A stretch of 64,000 nt of DNA. Origin: Lunularia cruciata. Its lineage: Eukaryota; Streptophyta; Marchantiopsida; Lunulariales; Lunulariaceae. Shown here one piece after another: positions 1 to 10,700 of the stretch. Below the pieces are notes generated by a model. It was not told where the DNA came from and did no database searches. It saw only the letters and a list, made by a program, of their open reading frames with translations. Location of the stretch: the NCBI GenBank assembly GCA_948567375.1, contig OX419756.1:50048333-50112332 (forward strand). Reading direction: 5' to 3'. The translations under genes and the position numbers were made by a program. Positions within the stretch are counted from its first letter, which is position 1. Every line of letters begins with the position of its first letter.

Positions 1-223
1 AACCAGATAGGACCTAGACCAGATAGGTCACCCATCCAAGTAAGTAATCCAAGGGTGGAGCTTGCTGACAGGTCACCTATCTGTGTCCCTAATCCTATGG
101 TGGAGCTTCCTTGGAGGAGATCCTCTTTGTCTATATAATAAAGAGAAGGTGCTCCCTTGGGGCATCAAATGTTTGAGTGTGGAATCTGTGTTTTCTTTCT
201 TCTCTTGTCCTCGAAATATTACA
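1..223 (+). repeat. Family A LTR, 3' end, plus orientation
   Basis: This is the 3' part of a family A LTR in plus orientation, with its 5' part beyond the window. It matches, inverted, the sequence at 5669-5890 and reads like the forward LTR ends at 29460-29645 and 63780-63998. A TATA-like TATATAATA lies at 132-140, followed by the conserved AAGGTGCTCC. It ends exactly at the canonical terminus TATTACA at 223, where a minus-orientation LTR of the same family begins. The sharp end suggests that a plus-orientation LTR was inserted into the minus LTR. Confidence 0.75.
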
Positions 224-562
224 ATTTAGGCTTCAAAAATTGCCTTCAAAGATTTCTGGTATATTTTGGTTCCTACTCTATTAGTAGAAGTCCCTTTTTG
301 GTGATAACTCTTTCTTATCTATTTATTCCATCATGTGTATAATCCTTCCAGATATTACCAAACCAATTCTCACCTTTAAATCATATGTCTAGCTATTGGT
401 TCTAAGGTTCTCAAATCTATTTCAATTTTTGCACTATTAGTAGAAATACTCTTTTGGTGATACTTCTATCTGATCTATTTTGATCATCATATATAACATC
501 ATTCTAGATGTTACCAAACCAAATTTCATATCTAGATCATGTGGCTAGCTCTTGGTATTACA
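224..562 (-). repeat. A1 3' LTR, U3 part
   Basis: This matches 6051-6379 of the 5' LTR in the same orientation. It holds two diverged tandem copies of a roughly 155-165 bp U3 unit, each with the words ATTAGTAGAA and GATGTTACCAAACC. Its inner end (562) adjoins the polypurine tract, confirming it as the 3' LTR. The R/U5 side is missing and replaced by an inverted LTR end at 1-223. Confidence 0.8.
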
Positions 563-580
563 AATCTCCTTCCTTTAGAG
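563..580 (-). other. Polypurine tract of A1
   Basis: Read on the minus strand this is CTCTAAAGGAAGGAGATT, directly before the LTR start TGTAATACC. This is the expected position and composition of the plus-strand primer of an LTR retrotransposon. Confidence 0.8.
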
Positions 581-649
581 ACGCAACGTCCTCGTTGTGC
601 AATTATTGCTCAAATGCTTGCACCAACATTGGTGCATGTGTCAAATTGA

Positions 650-787
650 TAATGGGCTCCCAGGTTGCTTCATAGAGGGTGTAGCCTTTCCACTATACTA
701 GATAATCCACCCGCAGATGGCGAGTACCGCAGATGCATTTTTGGAGAACACGCTCCACTTCATATTCCTCTGTGCCATCAATAAGTG
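650..787 (-). pseudogene. A1 chromodomain
   Basis: Minus-strand reading gives EEYEVERVLQK, then an aromatic/basic stretch DYLV*WKGY, then EATWEP. These are hallmarks of a chromodomain (YLVKWKGY and ATWEP). One stop sits where the family has Lys (AAG to TAG). It lies just after the integrase C-terminal domain and before the polypurine tract, the normal place in plant chromoviruses, where it is thought to guide integration to modified chromatin. Confidence 0.8.
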
Positions 788-797
788 TGGGACAAGG

Positions 798-1850
798 TCA
801 AAAGTCTTGTGTAGAATGACCTTGGCTTGATTCGGGAGCATATCTACATAGTAGGGAAATATGGAACACTAGTTGGATCTTCATGTGTGGTGGTAGCTCA
901 AGGTGATAGGCCACAATGTCGACGTGACAAAGAATCAAGAAAGGCCTAATAAAACAAGGTCTAAGATTACAAGGTCCAACTAATGTGAGGTTGGTTGCCG
1001 ATAGCCACACTTGATCCCCAACATTGAACTCCATGTGCATATGGTGTGCATCAGCATACTGCTTCTACCAATTTTGTGCAATCTATAATTTGTGCTTGGC
1101 GCTCTCCACACCTTGTTGGAATTTGAAACAAATGTGTTGACTGCATTGACCTTGGTAGCCACTGGACTGATTTTCATCAAGTTAGAAGGTGTGAAGGGAT
1201 GCTCACCATACATGAGGAAGAACAGAGTGACTTGGATGGATGTAAGCAAATTCCACCAATGGGAGTAGTGTGTCCCACCTTTCTTGCTCTTCTAAGGTGA
1301 AGCTGCGTATCATGTCTTCAATTGTGCAATTAGCCCGCTCTATTTGTCCATCTGTTTGTAGGTAGTAAGTTGTGCACATGACTAACTTGGTTTGGAAGAA
1401 CCCAAAGAATGTTTGCCAAAACAAATTGGTGAATTGAGTGCCTCTATCGATGATGAGTACTCTAGACAAGCTATGGTGAGAGAAGACTGCATCTAAGTAT
1501 AATTGAGCTAGTTGTGGAGCGGTCACATCTTTGGTGGTAGGGCGTACATGAATCATTTTTCTGAGCCAGTCCATAAAGACTACGATGGAGTCAAACCCTG
1601 AGGTGGTCTTGGGTAATTCACAAACAAGATCGATACTCACTTGTTCCCAATGTTGGGTAGGAGTGGGGAGAGGTTGAAAGAGCACTATAGGAGCTTGATT
1701 AGAAGCTCTGTTTAGTTGACAAAGTAGTCAACTGCGCACATAGTCCATTGTGTTGTTGCTCATCTTGGGCCAATAGTAATGGCACTAGACTACATCCAAG
1801 GTCTTGTGCACTCTGACATGACCTACAATGGTCGAATCATGACATTCCGC
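798..1850 (-). pseudogene. A1 integrase
   Basis: Minus-strand integrase. At about 1690-1850 an HHCC zinc-binding region reads GHVRVHKTLD and YYWPKM, with one Cys of the CxxC pair changed to a stop. The catalytic core, open over 1203-1685, keeps all three acidic residues: SIDLV, IIDRGTQF and the Glu in TDGQIERAN. The C-terminal domain at 798-1040 reads FNVGDQVWLS and LELPPHMKI. A frame change separates core and C-terminal domain. The catalytic triad is intact but the gene is broken. Confidence 0.88.
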
Positions 1851-2094
1851 TAGAATGGTGGTGCATAATTCTGGGATATTTGGGATCCATAATCTGCCAT
1901 CACAAAAGGTGAGTCCTTGGGTGCTGGTGATGCCTTTGGATCATTGTGCTTCTACAATCTATGGATCAATTTTTGTAGCAGCTAGAATCTTTGGCCAGAA
2001 TTCAAAGTTAATCATCACCTTTGCCACCAAGTTGTTTGCCATTGGCATGCGGGTGAATGCATCTGCACGTTGCTTCTTACCTTCCACATAGATG

Positions 2095-2500
2095 ATTGTC
2101 ATGTTGAAGTGTTGTCGCCACTCTACCCACTGAATTTGGCAATGAGATAGATCCTTCTGTGTCTTAAGGTAGACTAGAGGTTTGTGGTCTATCTCTACTA
2201 CAAATGCCTTCTTGCCCAGATAGTGCTTTCAATGCTTGGTTTCCATAACAATGGCCAACTCTTCTTGTTTTGTGGTGTGGTAGTTGCACTCTGCCGGTAA
2301 CAACTTTCAAAAGAAGTATGCAATTAGATGCCATCCGTCATGCCACTTTTGTTGTAGGACTACTCCTATTGTTATGCGTGATGCATCTATAGCCAACTTG
2401 ATTGGACGTTTTGGGTCATACCACTTCAAGATTGGTGCATATAGCAAGGCGGCTTTCAATTCTTGAAAGACCAACTCTTGTGCAGTTCACTATGTCCACT
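2095..2500 (-). pseudogene. A1 RNase H
   Basis: Minus-strand translation near 2330-2490 gives QELVFQELKAALLYAP and then KLAIDASRITIGVVLQQ. This matches the start of the Ty3/Gypsy RNase H domain, including the first catalytic Asp in IDAS. The domain lies between reverse transcriptase and integrase as expected. Stops and shifts are present; the C-terminal part is poorly preserved. Confidence 0.75.
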
Positions 2501-3462
2501 TCTTCTCCTTTCCAAGTAGTTTCGTTAAAGGTTGTGCAACCTTGGAGAAGTACTTGACAAATCTACGATAGAATCCCGTCAACCCCAAGAAGCTCTTGAG
2601 TTGAGTTTGATTTTCTGGGACACTCCATTTTTGAATGACCTCTGTTTTATCCATCAATACTTGATGCCCTTTGCACTTACTCTATGCCCCAAGTAGTCTA
2701 CTTCAGACTTGCCAAACTCACACTTTGAGATTTTGGCGTACAATCAATTTTGTCTTAGAATCTAGAGTACCTCTCGTAGATGTTGTTTGTGTTCTGTCAT
2801 CGTGCTACTATATACTATGATATCATCCAAGAAGACTATAATAGACTTATCTAAGTATGGACAAAATATGTCATTCATTAGACTCATGAAAGTGGCAGGT
2901 GCATTGGTGAGGCCAAAAGGCATCACAAGATACTCAAAGTGGCCATACTTGGTTCAAAAGGCAATTTTGTACACATCTTCCTCTACAATTTGGATTTGAT
3001 TGTAATTGCTCTGCAAGTCCAATTTGGTGAAGGAGTTGATCTCGCTCCATGGAGTTGATCAAATAGGTCATCCATGCGAGGTAAGGGGTATTTGTTCTTC
3101 ATTGTTTGTTGATTGAGAACCCAATAGTCAATGCACATGCGCATTGTACCATCCTTCTTCTTTATAAACAAGACAAGAGCCCCATATGGTGAGACGCTAG
3201 GTTGGATGAACCCTTTATGCAGCATCTCCTCAATTTGAGTCTTACATTCCTCCAACTCATGAGGTGATAGGCAATATGGGGCCTTACAAGGAGGTGTCTT
3301 CCCCGAGAGTGTCTCAATTTTATGATCTACTCTCCTTTTTGGTGGTAATCCTAAAGGTAGATTCTCGAGAAAGACATCTTGAAACTCATCCACCACATCT
3401 TTCAATTTCTCAAGAATTTGGAAATCAAGTTTTTCACTTTGGACTTCTCTTATTAGACCCAT
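2500..3462 (-). pseudogene. A1 reverse transcriptase
   Basis: The N-terminal two fifths is open from 3462 to 2983: [44 protein letters not shown] and [16 protein letters not shown]. After DQLHGAR a frameshift occurs, and [14 protein letters not shown] continues in another frame. The catalytic box reads FLDDIIVYS at 2822-2833, with both Asp present. The enzyme copies the element RNA in the virus-like particle. Frameshifts and stops make this copy inactive. Confidence 0.9.
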
Positions 3463-3626
3463 GAAACATCTATCGGTCTTACAAATAGTTGTCGTCCCTA
3501 TGACATATAGAGGCAGTTCCTGCCTGTGTGATTTTTCTTCAACCCAAATGATTGACTATTGGTGGGTTCTCACTACTTTCTTCCTCCAATCTACCATAGG
3601 GTTGTAATGCTCCAACCATGGCATGC

Positions 3627-3929
3627 CTAAGATGCATCATAACGAGCTAATTGTATCACTCGCCACTCAATTGCTTCTTGATATTCTCCTATAGAGAGTG
3701 TTACCCGTCTAGGTAATGATTCAATCATCTTTGTTTGCTTGTTAGGTAAGTCTACTTCTTCACTCCAACCTCTCTCTAGATCCATTCCCAATCTTATTGC
3801 AATAGAGCAAGGCGAGAAATTCTCTATTGCTCTTGGATCTATTAATACTCTCACTTGATTGCCTTCTAGGACTCCATTCACGACAATCAATTGTGAGGTT
3901 GCCTTTCGAGATCTTTGCACATTAGTCAC
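3627..3929 (-). pseudogene. A1 protease region
   Basis: A 100-codon stretch with the retropepsin layout: GVLEGNQVRVLIDPRAIENF, then CSIAIRLGMDL. The expected D-S/T-G active site reads D-P-R, so the catalytic site is destroyed. It sits between the gag zinc knuckle and reverse transcriptase. The hydrophobic strand before the Asp and the ATHNF-like run after it support the assignment. Confidence 0.75.
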
Positions 3930-4089
3930 TTTCTCTTGCTTCTCTACTTCCTTATTGAGCTAGTAAGGCTACGAGGTACATTTATTGGTGATCTTTGTTT
4001 TCCGAAGTGATTTCCACATCCTTCTCTTCAATGTGCCTCTCCATGTTGTTCAAAGATCGCATGTATGAAGGCCGAGGGCCTCTAGGGAA

Positions 4090-5310
4090 ACAAGTGCAAT
4101 AGTTGGTAGATATGTGCCCAATATGGCCACAATTTTAACAAAAGCGTTGTTCTCCTCAAGTTTCTCCTCCTCATGGGACTCCATCTCTTTGTTTTTTTAC
4201 CAATCCCTACTCCTCTTCAAGCGGTTGTGCTCCTTGATCTTGAAATCAAAGGTTGCCCAATTCCATCAGTATTGGTCTACCCATGTGTGGCATTTTTGCC
4301 CAATAATGTTGAGGTGGAACTAATCTTTCACCTCCACCTAATGCTCTTGCTATTCTCTACACACAAGCAATGGCTTCAAATACCGTGCAAGGATTTTTCA
4401 CCATGACTTCTTAGCAAATCTACTCCTTCGACCCTCGTTTGAAATTGTTGAGAGCCTTTGTTGGACTCATGTTAGTTATTATGACTTGTAGATTTGAAAA
4501 TGCCTCCACATACTCTTGTATATTGTTCTTCTATCTCAATCCCCATAGTCTGGTTCGAGCCATCTGCATAGAATCCACATATTGGAAATTCTTCAGCAAT
4601 CCTTCTTGCATTGCTGTCCATATGAACTCCCTTCTCTTTGCAAACATGGATTGTTTCCAAGCATCATACCATGTGAGGGCTTTATCGGTCAAGTACCTAC
4701 ATGCAAACACGCTTGCAGCATGCTCAATGATCTTTGTTGAGAACAATCAAAAATATCGATTCATTCTCGAGATCCAGTTTTCCACTACTCCCATTGTACG
4801 TTGCACCTTGTAAGGCTTGATGTTGCAAGTCTTCTTCATCCGGAGTAGCAATGTGGCTCATCATTGATAGGGTTTGTAGGCACAGTTGCCTCTCCAAGTA
4901 CTTCAGTCACAAGTATTGGTTTTTGAGACAACTCTTCTTCTTGCATGGCTTGATTGTTCCTGAGGATCTGCACTTGACTTTGTAATGTCTCCATGGTCTT
5001 CTTTATCTCTCAAAATTCATTCAACATCCCTTGCATTCCTTGCACCATATCTTGCAATTGCGGATCTATGGTTCCTACAACACTTAATTGCTAATGTATA
5101 CTTCAATACAGAGTCAATATGATCACTTTGGAAGGTGCACAAACTATTGGAACTACCATTGGGACTTCAGAAGCTATCACTTGTTGATAATACTCCTCAC
5201 CAAAATTCCTAACCACAAAATCTCTAAACATCACTTTTGGTCTCACTACATAACGGATTTCTACTTGAGTGTTGAAAGGGAGAGGATTTGGGACATTCAC
5301 ATCCATATCA
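4090..5310 (-). pseudogene. A1 gag with zinc knuckle
   Basis: Capsid/nucleocapsid remnant. At 4531-4746 the reading YLTDKALTWYDAWKQSM is typical of plant Gypsy gag. At 4096-4140 a zinc-knuckle reads FC*NCGHIGHISTNYC, close to CX2CX4HX4C but with one extra residue before the last Cys and one stop. A more N-terminal piece, open at 5103-5306, contains RPKVMFRDFV. Overlapping frames at 4472-4746 show at least one frameshift. Confidence 0.75.
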
Positions 5311-5655
5311 TCATAATAGAATGTAGATTATTAAATCCCACTATCATATATCACTACAAGTAGAATCATTGGGTTTGGTGAGTTCATCATCGTGTCCATG
5401 AATTCTGCACCAAAGTGATAAACTAGCAATACCCTCATTTTCTCATGCTAGATGTACATAATCTTGAGGTGGAATGGATTCAAGAATGGAAAGCTAGGTG
5501 CAAGAAATTGTCCTCTCGGTGCATCCATCCCATCCGCTCTCTAAAGTCCTTCCTAAGTCTAGCAATTACTCTATGTTCTCCACTTCAAATTACTTAATTT
5601 CAGTAGTTTGTGCTCTTCTAAGAGGGGTGATCCACTCTCTTGGACTAAAACACTC
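5311..5655 (-). other. A1 leader region
   Basis: Untranslated leader between the primer-binding site and gag. A similar leader is present at about 6880-7200 in the neighbouring copy. No gene is seen. Confidence 0.6.
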
Positions 5656-5667
5656 ACTTTGATACCA
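5656..5667 (-). other. A1 primer-binding site
   Basis: Minus-strand TGGTATCAAAGT, one nucleotide inside the LTR end. It differs at two positions from TGGTATCAGAGC, the complement of the plant initiator methionine tRNA 3' end used by most plant Gypsy elements. Confidence 0.8.
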
Positions 5668-5668
5668 T

Positions 5669-6379
5669 TGTAATACTCTGAGGACAGGAGAAGAGACCAA
5701 ACACAGATTACACACTCAAACATTTGATGCCCCAAAGGAGCACCTTCTCTTTATTATATATACAAAGAGGATCTCCTCCAAGGAAGCTCCACCATAGGAT
5801 TAGGCATATAGATAGGTGACATGTCGGCAAGCTCCACCCTTGGATTACTTACTTGGATGGGTGACATGTCGGTCTAGGTCCTATTTGGTTGGTCAAACAA
5901 GCTTTGACCGGAGGTAATCTTTTAGGGAATCTTCCTATAGGAATCTTAGAATCATGTGGGTAAGGTACCATTGGAAAGCTCTTGACAAGACAAACCAAGG
6001 GGGAAGGGAAGGGTACACATTTTTGAGGCCTAATTCATCCATTTAGGCCTCCAAAATTGCCTTCAAAGATTTCAAGCATATTTTGGTTCCTACTTTATTA
6101 GTAGAAGTCCACTTTTGGTGATATCTCTTTCTAATCTGTTCGGTCCAATATGTGTAACATCCTTCTTGATGTTACCAAACCAATTCTCACCTTTAAATCA
6201 TATGTCTAGCTATTGGTTCTAAGGTTCTCAAGTCTATTTCAGTTTTTGCACTATTAGTAGAAGTACTCTTTTGGTGATTCTTCTATCTGATCTATTTTGA
6301 CAATCATGTATAACATCCTTCTAGATGTTACCAAACCAAATTTCACATCTAGATCATGTGGGTAGCTCTTGCTATTACA
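5669..6379 (-). repeat. A1 5' LTR
   Basis: A complete 711-bp family A LTR in minus orientation. On the minus strand it starts TGTAATAGC and ends GTATTACA. U3 contains two diverged tandem units, about 6060-6225 and 6226-6379. The promoter TATATAATAAAG lies near 5750-5760. Its U3 end directly abuts gag sequence of another A copy at 6380, with no intervening polypurine tract. Confidence 0.88.
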
Positions 6380-7200
6380 CCTTGCTATTCTTTGAGCACA
6401 AGCAATTGTTTCAAAAATGTTGTTTGCACCATTACTTCTTGGAGGATTCACTCTTTCAACCCTTTTTTGAAAGTTTACAGAGCTTTTGTTAGACTCATGT
6501 TGGTTATTGCAACTTGTAAATCAAGGAATTCCTCCATGGTCATCTTGATCTTCCAAAACTCATTCAACATTCCGTACATTCCTTGCATCAACTCTTGCAA
6601 TTGTTAATCCATGATTCCTTTACAACACTACTCAATCACTACTTTCTACTTCAATACAGTGTTAATATAATTACTCAAGAGGGAGCATGGACTATTGGAA
6701 TTACCATTGGGACCTAAGAGGCTATCACTTGTTGATAATATTCTTCACCAAAGTTGCAAACTACAAAATCCCTAAACATTACTTTTGGTCAGACCACATA
6801 ACGGATTTCTACTTGAGTGTTGAAAGGGAGAGGATTTGGTATATTCAAATCCATCATAATAGAATATAGATTGTCCAATCACACTCTCTATCATAGATCA
6901 CCACAAGCAAAATCACCGGGATTGGTGAATTCATCATTATATCCATGAACTCTCCTCCAAAATGAAAACAAGATACACTCTCACTTGCTCATGTTGGATG
7001 TACATAATCTTGATGTGGAATGGATTCAAGAATGGAAAGCGGGTTGTTGGATATTGTCTTCTTGGATCCTCCATCCCATCCTCTCTCTAGCACTCCTTAT
7101 CTATCAATTATACTATGGTGTTTCTCCTAAAAAATTACTTAGTCTCAATAGCCCATGTTCTTCCAAGAGGGATGATCCACTTGCTTGGATTGACACATCT
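6380..7200 (-). pseudogene. Family A gag fragment (A3)
   Basis: This resembles A1 gag and leader: 6380-6530 matches about 4345-4500, and 6531 onward matches 4985 onward, so about 0.5 kb of gag is deleted internally. The right end leads into a primer-binding-site remnant and an LTR, making this the 5' end of a second A element. The abrupt start at an A1 LTR suggests A1 inserted into this gag; the remainder of A3 should then lie left of the window. Confidence 0.75.
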
Positions 7201-7963
7201 ACTCTGATTCTATTATAATCTTCCAAGGATAGGAGACCTGAAAAAAAACATAGAAGAAGAAACATACAATTTTACACTCAACTTTAGATGCCTCAAAGGA
7301 GCACCTTGACTGTATTATATAGCAAAGAGGGCTCCTCCAAAGGAAGCTCCACCCTTGGATAAGATACATGGATTGGTGACCTGAAAGTAAGCTCTACCTT
7401 TAGATTGGTTGCATACATGGGTAACATGTTGATTTTGATCCTCTCTTGTTGGTCAAACCATCTTTGACTAGAGGTAATCTTCTTGTAGGAATCTCCAAAT
7501 CATGTGGGTGAGGTACCATTGGAAAACCCTTGATAAGACAAACATGGAGGAGGACAAAATTTCTTCTTTTTGGTTTGGGAGGGAGGGAGGTAGGAGGAAT
7601 GTACATATTTTTTAGGCCTAATTCATCCATTTAGGCCTTCAAAATTGACTCTAAAGTTTCCAAAGCTATTTTTGGCTCTTGCTCTATTAATAGAAGTCCT
7701 CTTTTGTTGACACCTCTATCTAAACTATCTAGCCCATCATGCATAACATCCTTCCAGATGTTACCAAGCCAATTTCCACCTCTAGATAATATGTCTAGCT
7801 TTTGGTATTACAAATTCAAGCTATTTTTGGTTCTTGCCCTATCATTAGAAGTACTCTTTTGATGGCACCTCTATCTGATCTACCTAGCCCATCATAGCAT
7901 CCTTCCAGATGTTACCAAGCCAATTTTCAACTCTAGATGATATGTCCAGCTATTGGTATTACA
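7201..7963 (-). repeat. A3 5' LTR with PBS remnant
   Basis: LTR at 7214-7963 in minus orientation. Its U3 end (7957-7963) is TATTACA, and its U5 end is eroded to TATAATCTT. The segment 7201-7212 is a decayed primer-binding site. U3 again shows two tandem units (about 7660-7810 and 7815-7963). Diverged from the A1 LTR and probably older. Confidence 0.8.
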
Positions 7964-8979
7964 TTAATCCATTCATATGTAAGTAGGTCTATTTTGGTAC
8001 TTTGAGACTAAAATTGGCTCATCAAATCAATTATAGTTTTTTTGATGATACTAAACTACTCAAATCACCATTGTTAGATAGGCTCATTAAAACAAATATA
8101 GTTTGTTTGATGGTATGATGCTACTTTGGTAACCATAGTTATTCTAGAGCTAATATATGAACAAACTTCTGACTTTTATAAGGGATTTTTTTTATCAAAG
8201 ATTAATGTAGGCTTCACCAATGTGTTGGTGATTAATTATAGCTCAATAAGCTACAACACTAGTGATATTTCATTCAAATTCATGTCCTTTTGACTTTTGT
8301 TTGTAAGATAAGAACATGTGGTGATAACAAGTGATGGAAAATAAGATTTATTTTAAAGAAGTAGCCTAAGAGCACATCAAAGGAAGTCAAGAAAATTACT
8401 CAATCCCAACAATTGCAACTAGTGATAATACATAACAAACTTAAGAGCTAGACTTGCTAACTCTTAACTAGCTTTGACTGGACAAAATCAAAAGTATTTT
8501 GAAAAGAAAATTAATGATAACCTAATCTTCTTACTTTCCATCATGTCAAATCTTATTTTAAGAATTTTGAAGATTTAACAATTATCAGCTCAATTCAATT
8601 TTCTATCTTTAAATGTTGAATCCCTATTGGATTGGTGTAAGATTGCTTTGAAACATTAACAATATGATATCAAAACAAAAAATCTAAGATATCTTGAAAA
8701 AAATTTCTCTTATTAATGTTGTGTATTGAATACTTTTCTTTATATTCAGATATAATTTTTCTTTCTCAAAATTTTCTTATCTTGAACTTTAAATTAACTA
8801 TTTATCAAAAAAGACAGCATCTATCTAAAATAGATCAAGCTTATTAAAGGATTTACATTAATACTTCATTTTCTTATTATTGTTTCAAAAAAGCTTATAA
8901 ATAAGAAGTCTAAAATTAAGTGGAGTTATCAATATAGATTCTTAAAATAAGAATTTATCCTTAAATCTTAAATGTACTC
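7964..8979. other. AT-rich DNA without recognisable gene
   Basis: No reading frame with family features, no LTR termini and no RNA gene are visible. It is composed of AT-rich, low-information sequence. Confidence 0.6.
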
Positions 8980-9346
8980 AAAGTACAAGGTTCATGATGT
9001 TTGGAAAAATTTTCCACCAAGCACTATCTAAATGAGACCACATCAACATAAGTCTCAAATAGAACACACCACTCAAATAGATCAATACTTGATCATTCAC
9101 ATAACACTTTGCCAACAATTGGGCACTGATTATAGTCAAGCCACACCCACTCTAGCTAAGAGACTCTAGGTGATGCTCACCGACCTCTATCCACAATAGC
9201 CATGAACTCAAAGGCTCAACATCAAAGAAGTGAGCTATCTAGAGTTGCACATCAAAAGTATGCCCCTCTGCTTGACCTAGGTCTCCATCCTTAATAGTGC
9301 CGCTGATGGCACATCCCATAGTGCAAATGGTGCAAGAGACGGTGGG
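8980..9346. repeat. Dispersed repeat E, copy 1
   Basis: The segment resembles 45350-45590. The clearest shared block is ACTCAAAGGCTCAACATC and its flanks (9205-9260 against 45505-45560). Both copies end close to a family B LTR. The function and class of repeat E are not recognised. Confidence 0.6.
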
Positions 9347-9726
9347 TGTAAAAGACTAAGACCGAGGAGAGAAATAGGAGAATGGAAACTCACATTGGGA
9401 CACTTGAATGAGGGAAAACTCCGAATGCCTAGCATGAGCTTTGGCTTTGGTATTTATAAGTAGCATACAAAGCCCTTGAGAAGCTTCCTTGAGCCGCTTT
9501 CTTAGAGTGCAAGCCAAGTTAACTAGGAAGCTTCTTGTCGTCTACTTGGCATGCAAGCTAAGCTAGTTAGAAGCTTCTAGAAGCTACCTGCTTGGGGCAC
9601 AAGTTAACTAGTTGGGAAGCTTCCCAAGGAGCTTCCTAGATGCTTCTAGAATATTCTAGGCTAATTTGGCTTATTCTCTACTTCATTAGCCTTACTAACT
9701 ATGTTGCTAAACTCCATATTGTTATA
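9347..9726 (-). repeat. Solo LTR, family B
   Basis: A 380-bp LTR in minus orientation (starts TGTAAAAGAC on the plus strand, ends at the eroded TTATA). It is flanked by a perfect 5-bp duplication GTGGG at 9342-9346 and 9727-9731, with no primer site or polypurine tract. This is therefore a solo LTR left by LTR-LTR recombination. It contains heat-shock-element arrays at 9570-9582 and 9644-9656. Confidence 0.9.
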
Positions 9727-10700
9727 GTGGGTCCCACCACGTGATCAATAGCCCTAACATGAAATCAGACTGCCAACAAGTAGTCCATGAGTAACTACCA
9801 ACAATACTACTCCAATATCCAAGAAAACTAGCTTTGACGCCACAAATATCATGACAACCACTTGATTGGATCAATGTTACAACTAATGAAACTCCTTTTT
9901 CTTCATTATAAGGAGGAATGCATGAAGATAATTGACAACAAAACATTAATAAGATGGATCCACAAGGAGTTGTACATGCAAAAGGCCACCAAAGTGAAGG
10001 CCAAGGAAGAACTTATGAAGATCCACAACCTATACAAACAAAAGTGAAGAAGGTGAACAACCTTTCCCATGAATTTCAAAAGGAGCAAAGAAGGAATAAC
10101 TCCTTCATTGCAAACTAATAGGAGCAAGTGCAAGAATTTGGATGAGTAAACTTAGAGCTAGTGGAACTAAGAATGGAGAAGAAGTAAATGAAGCCAAAGA
10201 ACAAAGATCAACTTCAAGCCAAGGACAAAGAAGTAGTTAGCATTTGGATTGGCCCTAAATGGTAGAGGAAGTCAAGAAGGAGGTGGGCATCTTGAACTAG
10301 CACTTGGAGGACAAGCAGATGAAAGCCATCCAATAATTGGAAGAAGTGCGCAATCAATTTTACCTATGTTGAAAAAAGAAGCTAAAGGGAGAGTGTTGAA
10401 GACCAAGATACATGAATTGAAGTTGCTCTTTCACTGATTAGAGTGAAATACCTACAAGGAAGAGCACATGGACTAGTTAGCAGTTTGCATAAGAGAACAC
10501 TCCAACAAGAAGTTCATAGAATTCTACATCACTTCTTGGGACTTCTATGTGACACATCATTGACTACTTGGAATGGACCAAGGAGTGTTTTTGCATACTT
10601 AAAGGCAAAGATAATAGTCTATAGCCAGAACTTTCATCCAAAGACCCACCCTTGAAATGAATCCCTCAAAGTACTTAGTTTAGGAGTAAAATAAATAACT
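9727..10700 (+). other. Charged coiled-coil-like ORF remnants
   Basis: Plus-strand frames give Lys/Glu/Gln-rich stretches such as KVKAKEELMKIHNLYKQK (within 9862-10047) and NKDQLQAKDKEVV near 10200. They suggest a decayed coiled-coil protein, probably from a transposable element. I do not recognise the family. Confidence 0.35.

Larger units (their letters stand above)
224..6379 (-). mobile_element. Ty3/Gypsy chromovirus A1 (decayed)
   Basis: Minus-strand LTR retrotransposon. From its 5' end (right): LTR 5669-6379, PBS 5656-5667, gag, protease, reverse transcriptase, RNase H, integrase, chromodomain, polypurine tract 563-580, and a 3' LTR of which only the U3 part (224-562) is seen. The order PR-RT-RH-IN defines Ty3/Gypsy, and the chromodomain after integrase places it in the chromoviruses. 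Every coding domain has stops or frameshifts, so it is inactive. The internal region is about 5.1 kb, usual for plant chromoviruses. Confidence 0.9.
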
